IMG/VR virus record: IMGVR_UViG_3300027917_000024
Location: 41,151 to 105,150 of that record
DNA from: a virus
Length of the DNA: 64,000 nt
Reading direction: 5' to 3' (one strand)
Part shown: one piece after another, positions 15,259 to 24,158 of the stretch
Position numbering within the stretch: position 1 is the stretch's first letter
Layout: every line of letters starts with the position of its first letter
Notes under the pieces: generated by a model
Databases searched by the model: none
Seen by the model: the letters and a program-made list of their open reading frames with translations, nothing else
Told to the model about the DNA's origin: nothing
Position numbers and translations under genes: made by a program

Positions 15259-16499
15259 TGGCAGTTCCTAAGAAATACAAAGGGAGGGAAAAAGAATACT
15301 ATAGAAAGTATTATAAGGAGAACAGGAATAGAATATTAGAACTACAGAGAAAGAATAGAGAAAAAAATAGGGATAAGATTAGAGATAGACAAAGGAAATA
15401 CTACAAAAAAAATAAAGATAAGGTGCTCGAAACAAATAAAAGATCTAGGGAGAAAAGTATAGATAAAAGACTTGAATATGAAAAGAAGTATAGGGAGGAA
15501 AACAAAGATAGAATACAAGAATATAAAAAGGAATATGCCAAGAAAAATAAAGACAGACTGCAAGAATATAAAAAGGAATACTATAAGAAGAACAAAGATA
15601 CGATAGCAGCCAAGAAGAAAAAGCACAGAGAAAAAAATAAGGATAAGATAGCAGAAAGTAGTAAGAGATACAGGGAAGAAAATAGGGACGAGATATTAAA
15701 GAGGCAAAAACAGTGTAGAGAGAAAAATAGGGATAAAATACTAAAGAGACAAAAGGAATATACCGAGAAAAATAAGGACAAAATAAAGGAGTCTCAAAAG
15801 AAGTATAGACACCAAAATAAAGCAAAAATAGTAGCTCGACAAAAACAATATAGAGAAGAGAACCGGGAGAAAATAAAAGCCGGACGAAAGAGATACTACG
15901 AAAAAGAAGAGAACCAGGAGAAAATAAAAGCCGGACGAAAGAGATATTACGAAGAGAATAAAGAAAAAATGGCGACTCAACATAAACAGTACTATGAAGA
16001 GAACAAAGGCACAATAGCAAAAAAGGCAAAGAAATTTAGAGAAGAAAACAAGGAGAAAATATCAGAAGGGCAAAGGAAATATTATAAAAAGAATCAGAAT
16101 GACCCAATGTTTAAGTTGAATGGGGCAATGCGACAAGGAATATATCAGGCACTAAAAAGAAATGGAGGAAGTAAAAACGGACGACATTGGGAAGATCTTG
16201 TGCCTTATACTCTTGAAGAATTACAACAGCACCTAGAATCTAAATTTGATGAAAATATGACTTGGGAAAATTATGGGAGTTATTGGCATCTAGATCATAT
16301 AATTCCACTAGCCAGTTTTACTTTTCAATCTGCAGACGACCCACAATTTAAATTAGCTTGGACACTTTCTAATCTACAACCTCTAGAAAGTTCTGAAAAT
16401 ATAGGTAAGGGAAATAGATTTGATCACCCATCCAATAAAAAATTTAAACCTATTCCAAAAGCTGAAGTGAGCCCCAAAAATTTAGATTGCCTCATCTGA
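15258..16499 (+). CDS. HNH endonuclease 2 with long basic repeat array
   Basis: Protein of 413 aa. Residues about 5-290 are a long run of imperfect 13- to 15-residue basic repeats (pattern KYREENKDKI), which would form a rigid, highly charged helix and may be a DNA-binding or spacing arm. The C-terminal HNH domain (YWHLDHIIPLASF, LSNLQPLESSENIG) is highly similar to HNH gene 1. The ATG overlaps the GT9 stop (TAATG). Its last codons (NLDCLI) run into the antisense of an eroded tail-fibre 3' end, so the gene's end was shaped by recombination there. Confidence 0.82.
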   Translation: MAVPKKYKGREKEYYRKYYKENRNRILELQRKNREKNRDKIRDRQRKYYKKNKDKVLETNKRSREKSIDKRLEYEKKYREENKDRIQEYKKEYAKKNKDRLQEYKKEYYKKNKDTIAAKKKKHREKNKDKIAESSKRYREENRDEILKRQKQCREKNRDKILKRQKEYTEKNKDKIKESQKKYRHQNKAKIVARQKQYREENREKIKAGRKRYYEKEENQEKIKAGRKRYYEENKEKMATQHKQYYEENKGTIAKKAKKFREENKEKISEGQRKYYKKNQNDPMFKLNGAMRQGIYQALKRNGGSKNGRHWEDLVPYTLEELQQHLESKFDENMTWENYGSYWHLDHIIPLASFTFQSADDPQFKLAWTLSNLQPLESSENIGKGNRFDHPSNKKFKPIPKAEVSPKNLDCLI

Positions 16500-16537
16500 T
16501 AGTCTACGCCAAGAAGTGCCATAATCTGAGGTACAAG
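16482..16537 (-). pseudogene. 3' remnant of a second tail-fibre gene
   Basis: On the minus strand the sequence reads TCTSDYGTSWRRLSDEAI and a stop. The last 12 residues are the same as the end of the fibre gene at 16963-17445 (NGTSWRRLSDEAI). It includes one copy of a 32-bp direct repeat and lies directly downstream of the NlpC/P60 gene. No upstream portion of a fibre gene remains, so it is a broken copy, and HNH gene 2 now runs into it from the other strand. Confidence 0.75.
16486..16517. repeat. 32-bp direct repeat, left copy
   Basis: Identical over 32 bases to 16967-16998 (begins ATTGCCTCATCTGATAG). The two copies bracket the NlpC/P60 gene. The right copy is the coding 3' end of an intact fibre gene, the left copy belongs to the remnant. 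Confidence 0.9.
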
Positions 16538-16963
16538 TTAAGAAGTAGATTTAGTGGTAGGTTTAGGCCTGTACACTCCGGTTATGTATGGCTTTAGTCG
16601 CTTTAGTGGCAGTACTTCTGTTCCAAATCCCATACCATGAATAACCCGCCCATCTCCTATGTACATCCCAAAATGATAGGCTGTTTTCAAAGTAAAGTTA
16701 GATATCATTACTATATCTCCATACTGAATATTTTCTATCTTAACTTGATTAGCTAATTCGGATTTGTCATATTCAAGAATTGCATCGGCTATTTCCTTCT
16801 CGCTCTTTAAATCATACTCTGGATCAGGAAAATCATAGTCATGTACTCTTTTTATTAGATCTATCATCAGTCCCCAACAATCAAACCCTTCTTCTCTTGA
16901 TCTTCCTCTTTTTGTATAAGGCAATCCAATATAAGTTTCTATATCATCAACTTTTCTTGCCAT
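16538..16963 (-). CDS. NlpC/P60-family peptidase, second copy
   Basis: Protein of 141 aa with the NlpC/P60 Cys-His peptidase fold: nucleophile in EGFDCWGLM (near residue 30) and His in YHFGMYIGDGRVIH. Such proteins cut peptide bonds in the cell wall. It is a paralog of the tail-tip K-like protein at 33234-33644, sharing the PDPEY, IQYGD, and PYITGVYRPK segments. Its start overlaps the stop of the fibre gene upstream (TAATG). Lying at the end of the fibre operon rather than in the tail tip, it may assist wall penetration or serve as a lysin-like enzyme. Confidence 0.85.
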   Translation of the reverse strand: MARKVDDIETYIGLPYTKRGRSREEGFDCWGLMIDLIKRVHDYDFPDPEYDLKSEKEIADAILEYDKSELANQVKIENIQYGDIVMISNFTLKTAYHFGMYIGDGRVIHGMGFGTEVLPLKRLKPYITGVYRPKPTTKSTS

Positions 16964-17445
16964 TAAATTGCCTCATCTGATAGTCTACGCCAAGAAGTAC
17001 CATTATAAAAGTAAAAGGCATTTCCTACAGAATCATAGTAGAGTTTCCCTTCTTCAGCTGCAGGAGTGCCTAATGGTTCAAATGTAGCAGACCGGATTAC
17101 ACTTCCAGCTGGGGTTTGATTTAAGTGGCTGTCTATTCTGTTTAATGCCTCAGCCAGTATTGTTGGCCATCCCACATCTCCTTTATCAACTGTAGGCCAT
17201 TGATAGTGAAAAGTATAGTCTTTTACAATAGCGTAGTTGACATTGATCCTGTTGGCATCCCCAGCATAAACAGGACTGATCGTAAGTTCTGTGTCGCTGT
17301 TAACGCTCTGGATCTCATAAAAATCAGTGTCGCCTACAACAATAAAAATATTACTTATACTGGCATTGACTAGCCATCTCGTTCCAGTCCCAGTAACGGT
17401 GGCACTTCCTATGTCTATGGATATTGTTCCTGTTCTGTACTGCAT
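16963..17445 (-). CDS. Short tail-fibre protein with shared anchor module
   Basis: Protein of 160 aa. I place the start at ATG 17445, six bases after a perfect AAGGAGG; an upstream ATG at 17502 is open but lies within the previous gene and adds 19 residues unlike the homologues. The N-terminal about 110 residues (QYRTGTISID ... YAIVKDYT ... GDVGWPTIL) form an attachment module also found in the genes at 17456 and 20950. The C-terminus (GKLYYDSVGNAFYFYNGTSW) is a second common module, likely a tip or trimer cap. Shortest of the three, so the receptor region seems absent. Confidence 0.82.
   Translation of the reverse strand: MQYRTGTISIDIGSATVTGTGTRWLVNASISNIFIVVGDTDFYEIQSVNSDTELTISPVYAGDANRINVNYAIVKDYTFHYQWPTVDKGDVGWPTILAEALNRIDSHLNQTPAGSVIRSATFEPLGTPAAEEGKLYYDSVGNAFYFYNGTSWRRLSDEAI
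16967..16998. repeat. 32-bp direct repeat, right copy
   Basis: Second perfect copy of the 32-bp repeat, inside the 3' end of the small fibre gene (codes for the end of SWRRLSDEAI on the minus strand). Confidence 0.9.
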
Positions 17446-17455
17446 TCTAACCTCC

Positions 17456-18043
17456 TTAAGAATGTAATAGCTTTCTCCATTGTGGGTACCAAACAGCAGC
17501 ACTTACTCCTGTACCTTCATGTACTGTTACACCACTTGCCATGGTTCCATTGTAATAGAGAAATGTTTTGTAACCTATATCATAGAATAGTTTTCCTACT
17601 CTTGGTTTTATAAGAGGGTTTACCTGATAGTGAGAAGCCCCAGAAGTTGTAACCATAGTTCCAGATGGTATGGTTTCGAAGGTCATAGAACCGATATATC
17701 GCTCTAGAAATCGGCGGTCAATCTCTTGTAACGCTCTTCTTAATATTCTTGGCCAATCAACGTCGCCTACTGTAATATACGGCCAACCATAATTCGTGGT
17801 ATAGTCTTGTACGATTGTATACTCTTCACCCCAAATGTCTTCTGCGTCCTCATTTAAATAGGCATAAGTAAGTGTAAGCTCTGTTGTACTCGAAACACTA
17901 CTGATCCAATAGATATTCTGCTCACCTCTTACCTTGAATATGCACCCATTCCAACTCCCGTCTGTAACCCATGTCGTATTTTTACCAATTACAGTTGTAG
18001 AGTTGTGATCAATACTTACAGTTCCTGTTCTATATTGTCCCAT
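17456..18043 (-). CDS. Tail-fibre protein with shared anchor module
   Basis: Protein of 195 aa, start supported by AAGGAGC upstream. The N-terminus (GQYRTGTVSIDHNS ... YTIVQDYT ... GDVDWPRILRRALQEID) is the same anchor module as in 16963-17445 and 20950-23928. The C-terminus has the GKLFYD...FLYYNGT variant of the shared cap module. The middle is short. It would attach to the tail tip or baseplate and present a small receptor-binding head. Its stop overlaps the ribosome site of the next gene. Confidence 0.82.
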   Translation of the reverse strand: MGQYRTGTVSIDHNSTTVIGKNTTWVTDGSWNGCIFKVRGEQNIYWISSVSSTTELTLTYAYLNEDAEDIWGEEYTIVQDYTTNYGWPYITVGDVDWPRILRRALQEIDRRFLERYIGSMTFETIPSGTMVTTSGASHYQVNPLIKPRVGKLFYDIGYKTFLYYNGTMASGVTVHEGTGVSAAVWYPQWRKLLHS

Positions 18044-18052
18044 CTCAGCTCC

Positions 18053-19255
18053 TTACCAGAAAGAAACTATTTTTACTAGATCTGCATATACAGTTTTACA
18101 GACGTTGCTTTTACCTACATATGCTAATGTATCTGGATCAAACTCATAGAATATAGGAAAGACGTCCCCAGCAACACAATCTACACCTGCTCCAAAAAGT
18201 CTATTTGAGTCTCCCCCTAAGCACCAAATCCTATAAAACCCAGAAGGAGCTTGGTCAGAATAGGGATTCCATACCCATTGAGCAGTATCATAGTAAGTCT
18301 GTGTAAGATTTAGTGAGGTGGCCACTGCAAATTTCTGAGAAACGGATGCATATCGTTTTTCTAAAAAGCACTCTTCTACATTATTATCATATCTAAGAGA
18401 GTATAGATATCCATTTACACCGTCTCCTCCAATTTTATATATTGTACTATCAAAGACCTCATCAGCCATTTGTATCACATCTGTTGCATCCCAGGCCGCA
18501 ACATCAAAAACTACCATCTTGAAATACTGTGGTGGATACGCCCAAGCTTCCATAGTATACAATATATAGAGTGTAGTGGCATTACCTGCTAGTGATACCG
18601 GCCTTCCTCCAGTAAGTCCATATTCTGTTGTAAAATCATACGCAAAAATATTCTTCTCGTTAATAATCTCATAGGTCTCTGGGTTGATTTGAAAAAGATG
18701 TTCCCCAAAGGGTTCTTTCATAAGCACAAATGTCCCACCAGTATCAACCACAATATCAGTTAAGGTCCAAGGTTTAGACAGCCTATCAATCCAGTGCGAA
18801 GGTTTTATAGGGGTTGCACTACCATACGCTTCTATGGTATTTTCTGATTCTCCACTAGGCCATTCTCTTACTTCAAATCGATATTCGGTGGTTGGACACC
18901 TAGCTGTATGGTAAGGTAGATTCTCAGAGGTAGGTGAACCTGGTCCTATCACACCCTCGTAATTCATCGGTGAATGACAATAAAGCCCACAACCGTTATC
19001 GCACTCGGGACACCACTCATTCCAATTTAACCAAGTATCAGTAGGGCATCTACAGTGCTCTGCATAGTCGTGTCTCAATACGATACTAATGTTATCCCCT
19101 TTAGCTCCAATTCCTACAGGCATACATCCACTATTAGCTTCTATAATAAGGTTTTCTCCCAGTTCTGCCGGTGGAGACCATATTGCCGGTCTATATGTTG
19201 GTGGTAAATATGGATATGCAGGTGCTTGTGGCTTCCAGTACCAATCCCAACTCAC
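18053..19255 (-). CDS. Hypothetical tail protein with Cys-rich loop
   Basis: Protein of 400 aa, starting at GTG 19255 after a strong GAGGAGG. Residues about 67-93 hold a tight cysteine run (HCRCPT, WCPECDNGCGLYCHSPM) that may form disulfides or a metal site. The rest is beta-rich with Trp/Tyr and several aromatic turns, suggesting a beta-propeller-like or lectin-like protein (for instance repeated YxxxxDxxT and WNPYS stretches), but no family is certain. It lies in the fibre operon between two fibre genes and is probably structural. Confidence 0.7.
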   Translation of the reverse strand: MSWDWYWKPQAPAYPYLPPTYRPAIWSPPAELGENLIIEANSGCMPVGIGAKGDNISIVLRHDYAEHCRCPTDTWLNWNEWCPECDNGCGLYCHSPMNYEGVIGPGSPTSENLPYHTARCPTTEYRFEVREWPSGESENTIEAYGSATPIKPSHWIDRLSKPWTLTDIVVDTGGTFVLMKEPFGEHLFQINPETYEIINEKNIFAYDFTTEYGLTGGRPVSLAGNATTLYILYTMEAWAYPPQYFKMVVFDVAAWDATDVIQMADEVFDSTIYKIGGDGVNGYLYSLRYDNNVEECFLEKRYASVSQKFAVATSLNLTQTYYDTAQWVWNPYSDQAPSGFYRIWCLGGDSNRLFGAGVDCVAGDVFPIFYEFDPDTLAYVGKSNVCKTVYADLVKIVSFW

Positions 19256-19269
19256 TGTATCTTCCTCCT

Positions 19270-20934
19270 CTAAGGTACGTCTAAGGCGTCTTGTATCTCA
19301 GAACCATCAAATTCTGTATTAGTAGTTTGTAGTAGACTAGCTCTTGTCGGTTTCAATGTGGTTCCATCAATTTCAATTAATGCTAGATACGTATCATCTC
19401 CATTTAGCCATATTAATGTTCCTATGGTAAAGAGGGCATTTGGGTAATTTCCACAGACAAGATATGGGCCACCGCCTTCGAACCAATTGTCTCCATAATA
19501 GATATCCCTTTGCCAATCACATAATTCACCTAAATGATATTCCGCACGTAGGGCAGATACAGCCACCTCATCTAGGTTTTTATCATAACTAGCCAAATCA
19601 GTATACATCTCATGTGGCTGGTCATCCCAATACCAACCATTCTTTTCTCTTGAAACTGCCATCCCATCTGTACCTGCTGTTACTGCATAGGCCTCGCATA
19701 CATTCAGATTCTTCGACCGTAAGAGAGTCTCGAACTGTTTTGTACTACTATTATAACTGTCTCTCTCGTATACATAGGTTTTTGCATAGACGTTGAAACC
19801 TGATTTAACAGTAAAATTATCGGCTCTCCATGTTACATTCTGAGATGCGTTTGAATTATCTACACGAAGTGAAATGTTGATTATTCTGTATGCATAGGAG
19901 TTCCTAAACTCATCGTGCTCTGCGATCAATGTCCAATCACTTCCATTCCAATAATACCCCCTTAATTCGGTATATCCTGTAATCATACCCTCTGACCGCC
20001 GCATTCTGGCTACTATCCTTAATTTACCACTTGTATCTGGAGAACTACCTATCATAGAATCAATTGTATGCCACGAACTATCGTAGTAGCCAAGTTGATA
20101 TCCATATTGTCCTCCCCAATAACCAAATCGTACATAAGCAACATCGGTTTTTGTTTTATAATAGTTAAGTACTAGATCAATTCCCCAACTCTCCACCGCA
20201 CCATAATTTATTAACTCAAAATCCACAGCGATATCAACTTGTGGCAGATCATAATCCCCCCCAATCATATAGGTAGTTGTTACATGATCCGCTGTTCCTA
20301 ATCCAATCTGAGTGAGTTCTAGTTTGTTATTTTGAATATCTGGAGACCCTGAAGTAATATTCCACTTTTTAGAATTTGGTGCGCTGCCATCCAATCCTGT
20401 AAAATCATCACCAAGGTAACTACTCTCAACCATCTCGCTTCCTGCTGTTATGTAGACCTCATCATCAACGACATCAATGAACTTTATATTCGTTTCAGAA
20501 GTATAATCAAAATAATCTATTAACCGCAGAAATTTCCATCCAGATGCTTCAGGAATGGAGCTCGAACTAGACTCTTCGGTTTCTATATGACTAGAACCAA
20601 TTTCTGCAATATAGCGAACATGAGGATCGGATGTGTCTCTAAAAGTAGCAAAAACGGAGCCATAATCGCTACTACCTATTAACAATAACTGGTTATAGGC
20701 TCCCGCACCATAATCTACTGTTATTGATGGGTTTGCCGCCTCAATAATATCAATTAAATTTTGAACCGTTGTAGAACTTATATAGGTAGGTTTTGAATCT
20801 GCTACTGGCCATTTTAGTTTAGCAACTCTATGGCCTTCTACTGCAGCCGAATCGTTGTATTGCATATAAATAATTCGGCTCCCAGTTTTCCCTCCTACAA
20901 GGGCATGTCTTGCAATATTACTCATACCAATCAT
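19270..20934 (-). CDS. Tail protein with lectin-like module
   Basis: Protein of 554 aa, start ATG 20934 with GGAGG upstream. Residues about 180-370 are a lectin-like module that starts DDFTGLDGSAPNSKKW and ends WRADNFTVKSG. The same module, at lower similarity, occurs four times in the giant poly-serine protein at 56245-64000. The first 140 residues and the last 180 are beta-rich and unrecognised. A short Ser stretch (EESSSSS) links the first two parts. It probably binds host surface glycans as part of the tail fibre assembly. Confidence 0.72.
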   Translation of the reverse strand: MIGMSNIARHALVGGKTGSRIIYMQYNDSAAVEGHRVAKLKWPVADSKPTYISSTTVQNLIDIIEAANPSITVDYGAGAYNQLLLIGSSDYGSVFATFRDTSDPHVRYIAEIGSSHIETEESSSSSIPEASGWKFLRLIDYFDYTSETNIKFIDVVDDEVYITAGSEMVESSYLGDDFTGLDGSAPNSKKWNITSGSPDIQNNKLELTQIGLGTADHVTTTYMIGGDYDLPQVDIAVDFELINYGAVESWGIDLVLNYYKTKTDVAYVRFGYWGGQYGYQLGYYDSSWHTIDSMIGSSPDTSGKLRIVARMRRSEGMITGYTELRGYYWNGSDWTLIAEHDEFRNSYAYRIINISLRVDNSNASQNVTWRADNFTVKSGFNVYAKTYVYERDSYNSSTKQFETLLRSKNLNVCEAYAVTAGTDGMAVSREKNGWYWDDQPHEMYTDLASYDKNLDEVAVSALRAEYHLGELCDWQRDIYYGDNWFEGGGPYLVCGNYPNALFTIGTLIWLNGDDTYLALIEIDGTTLKPTRASLLQTTNTEFDGSEIQDALDVP

Positions 20935-20949
20935 TTGCTTCCCCTCCGT

Positions 20950-23928
20950 TTAGTAAGGCCCATCTGATGGTGTTCTATTCCCACAACCGTCTGTTACGTA
21001 GAGATACCATAATTGTGGAGATCCAGTACCTTCTCCTAGACCCATCATATTTGCTCCGAACCTTATTTCTGAATCTGTCCAGTAAGTAATCTCTTGCTGA
21101 TGTAAGATTGTACATAAAGCATAAAGAGCATTATTTCCAATCTCTACTTTGGCACTTCCACAATATACCCCAAACCCACTTCCTTGGACCGTGCCATAAA
21201 TGGTTTCTCCATGCACTCCTATTTCTTTCGTAAAGCTACTTATGGAAGGTGTATCCGCTTTTTCCGAGCAGTAGCTAGCATCACAAGCTGACATGACATA
21301 TGTATCTGATGTTCCGAAGTATACAATTATTCTTAGATCGCCTCCACCAACAGTGGTCGTTCCTCCCTGGTCTATATCAATATTAATATCGTCATACTGT
21401 GCTATATTTTGGTATGTAAGAGTTATCGTATTTGATGAATACTCACCCTCTTTAATTTCTAATTGCTCCCCCCCAAGGCCAAAGATACTGGAAGAATTAC
21501 AATTGATATCAACAAGTAAACTAGCTCCACTAGGAGGTACATCTACAGCCATTCTTGCCTTTGTAATATATCCTGAAAATGGTGCCAGGAAAGAGACTAT
21601 GTTTTGTGTCTGTCCCCATTGTCCTTTTATAAGAATATTGTTGCCCCTATCACCTCCAAGTGTAAATGGCATATTAGCGCCGCTCGCAATAGCAAACGGC
21701 AACCAACCATTTACTGCGTCCGAGTAGTAATAACATCTGGCATCGAGAGCTTGATATACTATTGTACCACCTACTGGTTTGAGTACTTGTCCTAAGGTCA
21801 TGGTAGAGGCGGTAATACCATACTGTGACCTGATAGCTGGGCCGTCTGATCTTTCTCCAATTACAGCATAATCGGTAGAAGTCCGAACATGCATTCCTTT
21901 CTTCATACCGTACATTTGTATTCCTGTTGTATTAGCACTGCTCATATATACCATTGTACCACTAGGGGCCGTACTCTCAAGTCTCAGTGCGTTTCCTGTG
22001 TAACCTGACGTTCCAATTTTTATTCCTGCTCCTGTACCGCATGCTAAACTAATAGCGTACCCATCACCAGTTGCTACTCCTCCGCTGGATTGAAAATCTA
22101 TCAATTTTCCTGTCGCTGACCTTGCCTTTATAAGATTTAGATTGGCACTTTCCAGGCTAAGTGTTGCATAGGCTACATCAGGTCCGGTAGTCGTTGTAAC
22201 TTCTAGCCCACCACCTGCTCCGCATTGTAAGCTCGCAGCATATGAAGTTCCTGTGCCATTTGCAGTACCCTTGATTAATTGCCCAAGTTGTGTACTAACT
22301 TTTAAACCAATACCTTTCACAGCATTGGCCTGTATTGCTCCATACTGCGTAGTTGTTACGTCGCTTGATGCAGATATTGCCCACGCCCTCTTCGAATAAA
22401 AATATGAGGCGTCTCGTGGCAGAGATGTATTCAAATTTTTTACTTGAAATGCGAGGTTGTTATAGCTCAGGATATCAACAGGGTAAAGTCCTTCTGTTGC
22501 TATAGCTATATAACTTCCTTCGTCATAAGCGTCCTGCAGTGACACACCACCAGCAGCACCGCCTGTTATGGATTGCCACGCCCCATCATAATAACGCAGT
22601 CCACTTGCAGCATTCGAATAGACAACAGTTCCTATTTGTGGGCTTGTAATTGCGGCATGATTATCAGAATAAATTGTAATTCCATTTTTAGAGTCAATAG
22701 CTGGATAAGTAGTTGAAGATGCTCTCAATGCCCATGATGATGTCCCAGTAACTTCCAGGCCTACCCTATTTGATCTTATTACAGCAGCAGGATACCCGAC
22801 AGCTCCCCCAGAGACTTCCAGCGCTGTCTGTGATGCTTCTAGAATGGCTTTTCCTATAGACCTGAGAGTTATACCACTTGTCGAGACTTTAATACCGGGA
22901 TACTCCGTTGTAGTTGCGCTATTGGAAGTTACATTCAATCCTCCTTTCCGTGCATCAAGTTGGATAGCAAATTGATTACTGGCAGTTGCATATGCTGCAC
23001 TTGATACATGCAGAGGACGATAGGAATCTATTGTAATACCAATATTACCTGGAGCCTTGACATACATTCCAGGCGCACCGGAAGGCTGTGAAATGTAAGC
23101 GGCATAGTTATTATTAGATGAAGCGACTAGTCCATACCCTTTTTGAGAATACGCCCAGATACCTACATCTGTTGAACTGCTAGCGCCGTAAGTACTATGG
23201 TAGTCAATTGACATACCAGCAATACCCACGTTCCTTAGCCATGGATAACTACTTTGAAACTGGGTTGGGTCATCTGCATTTGCAACACCAAATATTGCAG
23301 CATTGGCATAGGAACTTGGGGAACCGGCATCGCCCCTATCTGCATAGTTTGTTACAGCTACAAGAGGCGTTCTGTGCCTGGAATATACATACTCTAGAGC
23401 ACCTTCAAATGGAGATAACGAACTTGAAACTCCTATAGTATTTTGATCTGAGATATGTAATGCTGGGGCTCGATCTGCTCCACCATATGTACCTGAACGA
23501 TATATAATTACCGGAGCATTATCTGCAAAAATAGTATTATCTATATCATAAGCACCATCTAGACCTGTACCTGATCCAGAGGGTGATATGCTTCCACCTC
23601 CTAAAGCCGTCTGAATTCGTAGCATTGCCTCATTGAAAATAGACGGCCAGTTAGCATCGCCTCTATGCATGAGTGGAATATGCTGAGGATCCAAATAATC
23701 TCTAATAATGACATAGGTTTCATCAGAGGCAGTAGAACCTGTGTATGGAGCAGTCAGTGTGAGTGATGTATTACTTTGAACGTTTGCAACATAATACCAA
23801 CCATCTGTTCCTTGCAAGTTAAAAAGGTATCCAGAAGTGATTCCAGTGGATTGCCATAATGTACTTGCTCCTGATACATATATGGATCCATTGTCTATAC
23901 TAACTGTACCTACCCGATATTGCGCCAT
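20950..23928 (-). CDS. Long tail fibre with anchor module and beta-helical shaft
   Basis: Protein of 992 aa. The N-terminus (AQYRVGTVSID ... YVIIRDY ... GDANWPSIFNEAMLRIQ) is the anchor module shared with the two small fibres. The long middle has many repeats like AISLACGTGAGIKIGTS and GIGLKVST, rich in Gly, Ala and Thr, typical of a triple beta-helix shaft. Near residues 425-445 and 740-760 the cap-like GTVVYSNAASGLRYY and GTIVYQ motifs recur. The C-terminal part (DASYCSEKADTPSISS) has two Cys. It would be the main receptor-contact fibre. The beta-helix call is by eye. Confidence 0.78.
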   Translation of the reverse strand: MAQYRVGTVSIDNGSIYVSGASTLWQSTGITSGYLFNLQGTDGWYYVANVQSNTSLTLTAPYTGSTASDETYVIIRDYLDPQHIPLMHRGDANWPSIFNEAMLRIQTALGGGSISPSGSGTGLDGAYDIDNTIFADNAPVIIYRSGTYGGADRAPALHISDQNTIGVSSSLSPFEGALEYVYSRHRTPLVAVTNYADRGDAGSPSSYANAAIFGVANADDPTQFQSSYPWLRNVGIAGMSIDYHSTYGASSSTDVGIWAYSQKGYGLVASSNNNYAAYISQPSGAPGMYVKAPGNIGITIDSYRPLHVSSAAYATASNQFAIQLDARKGGLNVTSNSATTTEYPGIKVSTSGITLRSIGKAILEASQTALEVSGGAVGYPAAVIRSNRVGLEVTGTSSWALRASSTTYPAIDSKNGITIYSDNHAAITSPQIGTVVYSNAASGLRYYDGAWQSITGGAAGGVSLQDAYDEGSYIAIATEGLYPVDILSYNNLAFQVKNLNTSLPRDASYFYSKRAWAISASSDVTTTQYGAIQANAVKGIGLKVSTQLGQLIKGTANGTGTSYAASLQCGAGGGLEVTTTTGPDVAYATLSLESANLNLIKARSATGKLIDFQSSGGVATGDGYAISLACGTGAGIKIGTSGYTGNALRLESTAPSGTMVYMSSANTTGIQMYGMKKGMHVRTSTDYAVIGERSDGPAIRSQYGITASTMTLGQVLKPVGGTIVYQALDARCYYYSDAVNGWLPFAIASGANMPFTLGGDRGNNILIKGQWGQTQNIVSFLAPFSGYITKARMAVDVPPSGASLLVDINCNSSSIFGLGGEQLEIKEGEYSSNTITLTYQNIAQYDDINIDIDQGGTTTVGGGDLRIIVYFGTSDTYVMSACDASYCSEKADTPSISSFTKEIGVHGETIYGTVQGSGFGVYCGSAKVEIGNNALYALCTILHQQEITYWTDSEIRFGANMMGLGEGTGSPQLWYLYVTDGCGNRTPSDGPY

Positions 23929-24147
23929 TTACTTATCTTCCGATTTTTGCCTTTCCTCGGCAAGAATAATGGAGAACTCTAGAGATTGAATGACTCCTTT
24001 TTCGAAAGCCAACTTATCCTTCGTGTCGGCCTGATATGTTTGGAGCCCTCTGATTGTCTGCTCAACTTCATAGAGTTCGGACTGAAACTCAAGTAACTTA
24101 GTTTGATGTTTTTGTAACTCCTTCTTCATAGCTTCGATTGCATCCAT
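23929..24147 (-). CDS. Small coiled-coil protein
   Basis: Protein of 72 aa, good ribosome site (AAGGAGAG). Nearly all of it is a coiled coil with heptad-spaced Leu/Ile and Glu/Lys pairs. It resembles the companion protein at 24621-24890. Both sit between the tail-tip J-like gene and the long fibre, so they may be adapters or fibre chaperones. No family assigned. Confidence 0.7.
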   Translation of the reverse strand: MDAIEAMKKELQKHQTKLLEFQSELYEVEQTIRGLQTYQADTKDKLAFEKGVIQSLEFSIILAEERQKSEDK

Positions 24148-24158
24148 AATCTCTCTCC

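Noticed and set aside
15342-16029. Minus-strand hydrophobic ORFs within HNH gene 2
   Set aside because: They are antisense shadows of the basic repeat array, with Phe/Leu/Ser runs caused by its A-rich codons.
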